64,000 nucleotides of DNA, taken from JBMNGN01 sp050949865. Its GTDB lineage: Bacteria > Bacillota > Syntrophomonadia > Syntrophomonadales > Syntrophomonadaceae. How positions within the stretch are numbered: the stretch's first letter is position 1; each line of letters begins with the position of its first letter. Below the pieces are notes generated by a model. The model did no database searches. It had not been told where the DNA came from and worked only from the letters and a program-made list of their open reading frames with translations. Position numbers and translations under genes: made by a program. Below, in pieces: positions 63,574 to 64,000 of this stretch. The stretch covers positions 253,686 through 317,685 of the forward strand of contig JBMNGN010000002.1 of assembly GCA_050949865.1 (NCBI GenBank), given 5' to 3'.

Positions 63574-64000
63574 TAGAAACAAAAAGACCCCTTTAAGGGG
63601 ACGGAAACGGCTCCCTTTCCCCGGCGGCTTATCCCGCCTGCGGTCTTTGTTAGAAACAAAAAGACCCCTTTAAGGGGACGGAAACGAGAAAACCATGTAC
63701 AATCTTCAAAAAAAATTGGTTGGGTAGAAACAAAAAGACCCCTTTAAGGGGACGGAAACTGCTGGTCCTTCCAGTCCTGGATGCGATCCAGGACTTCTTC
63801 CATAGAAACAAAAAGACCCCTTTAAGGGGACGGAAACCCCGTATTTTCTGGCTGCTTCTATTGCAACTAAAGCGGATAGAAACAAAAAGACCCCTTTAAG
63901 GGGACGGAAACCAGGGCAGCAAACCCCGGTTTAAAGTTGAATCCTTCGACATAGAAACAAAAAGACCCCTTTAAGGGGACGGAAACTCTTCCGGCGCGAT
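63574..64000 (+). CRISPR. CRISPR array, six 35-nt repeats, continues past window end
   Basis: Six identical repeats at 63574-63608, 63651-63685, 63725-63759, 63803-63837, 63877-63911 and 63952-63986. Each begins TAGAAACAAAAAGACC and ends AAGGGGACGGAAAC. CCCC TTTAA GGGG can form a small hairpin. Spacers are 42, 39, 43, 39 and 40 bases, with a sixth cut by the window edge. The last eight repeat bases (ACGGAAAC) are the likely crRNA tag, so transcription is to the right, away from cas6. The csm-cas6 operon next to it supplies the effector. No cas1 or cas2 is in view. Confidence 0.99.

Overview
The window looks like a chromosomal segment from a strictly anaerobic member of the Clostridia (Firmicutes). 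A Syntrophomonadaceae-like organism is my guess, from gene order only. The evidence is the Firmicute gene string alaS-ireB-ruvX-DUF1292-mltG-U32-DUF4911, strong GGAGG ribosome sites with many TTG and GTG starts, rubrerythrin and rubredoxin-flavoprotein genes, and FmdE and molybdenum/tungsten-type functions. I saw no rRNA or tRNA gene.

Layout. 0-3.8 kb: end of a thioredoxin gene, rarA on the minus strand, a PRC-barrel protein, a 58-residue zinc ribbon and an AI-2E-type permease. 3.8-13.7 kb: alaS, ireB, ruvX, DUF1292, then envelope genes (VanW/G5 protein, mltG, U32 peptidase, DUF4911, class B penicillin-binding protein). 13.7-27.4 kb: nine same-strand genes coding for two exported proteins, an ABC-2 exporter, a coiled-coil membrane protein, MoxR ATPase, DUF58 and two vWA membrane proteins, probably one envelope-associated assembly. 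27.4-34.8 kb: a molybdenum/tungsten-flavoured region. A structured leader precedes DUF364, a three-part ABC importer, a TsaA-FmdE-like fusion and FmdE. A second copy of the same leader, on the minus strand, precedes an unknown 390-residue protein and a WtpA-like binding protein that lacks a signal peptide. The two leaders share long identical blocks, a compensated base pair and an overlapping terminator, so they are very probably riboswitches. I think the Moco/Tuco class is the best fit.

34.9-39.7 kb: minus-strand housekeeping genes (Nudix, NRDE, YjbQ, DUF1847), a decayed alpha/beta hydrolase and plus-strand dinB. 39.9-48.5 kb: an AddB-like nuclease and AddA-like helicase-nuclease pair, a DUF262 protein, and remnants of a Fic gene and an IS3-type transposase, which together look like an accessory or defence area. 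48.5-52.4 kb: ComEC-like hydrolase plus DUF3006, a class C beta-lactamase-like protein, and a small XRE regulator with a membrane protein. 52.7-55.2 kb: rubrerythrin, a MscS remnant, a flavin reductase-rubredoxin fusion, and a rubredoxin/Fe-S/CDGSH fusion.

55.2-64 kb: a type III-A CRISPR system: CARF-HEPN ribonuclease, cas10/csm1, csm2, csm3, csm4, csm5, cas6, then an array with six 35-nt repeats running off the window edge. No cas1 or cas2 is present. The reverse complement of each complete spacer has an open reading frame, as expected if crRNAs are antisense to target mRNA.

All family names come from reading motifs by eye. No database search was run.
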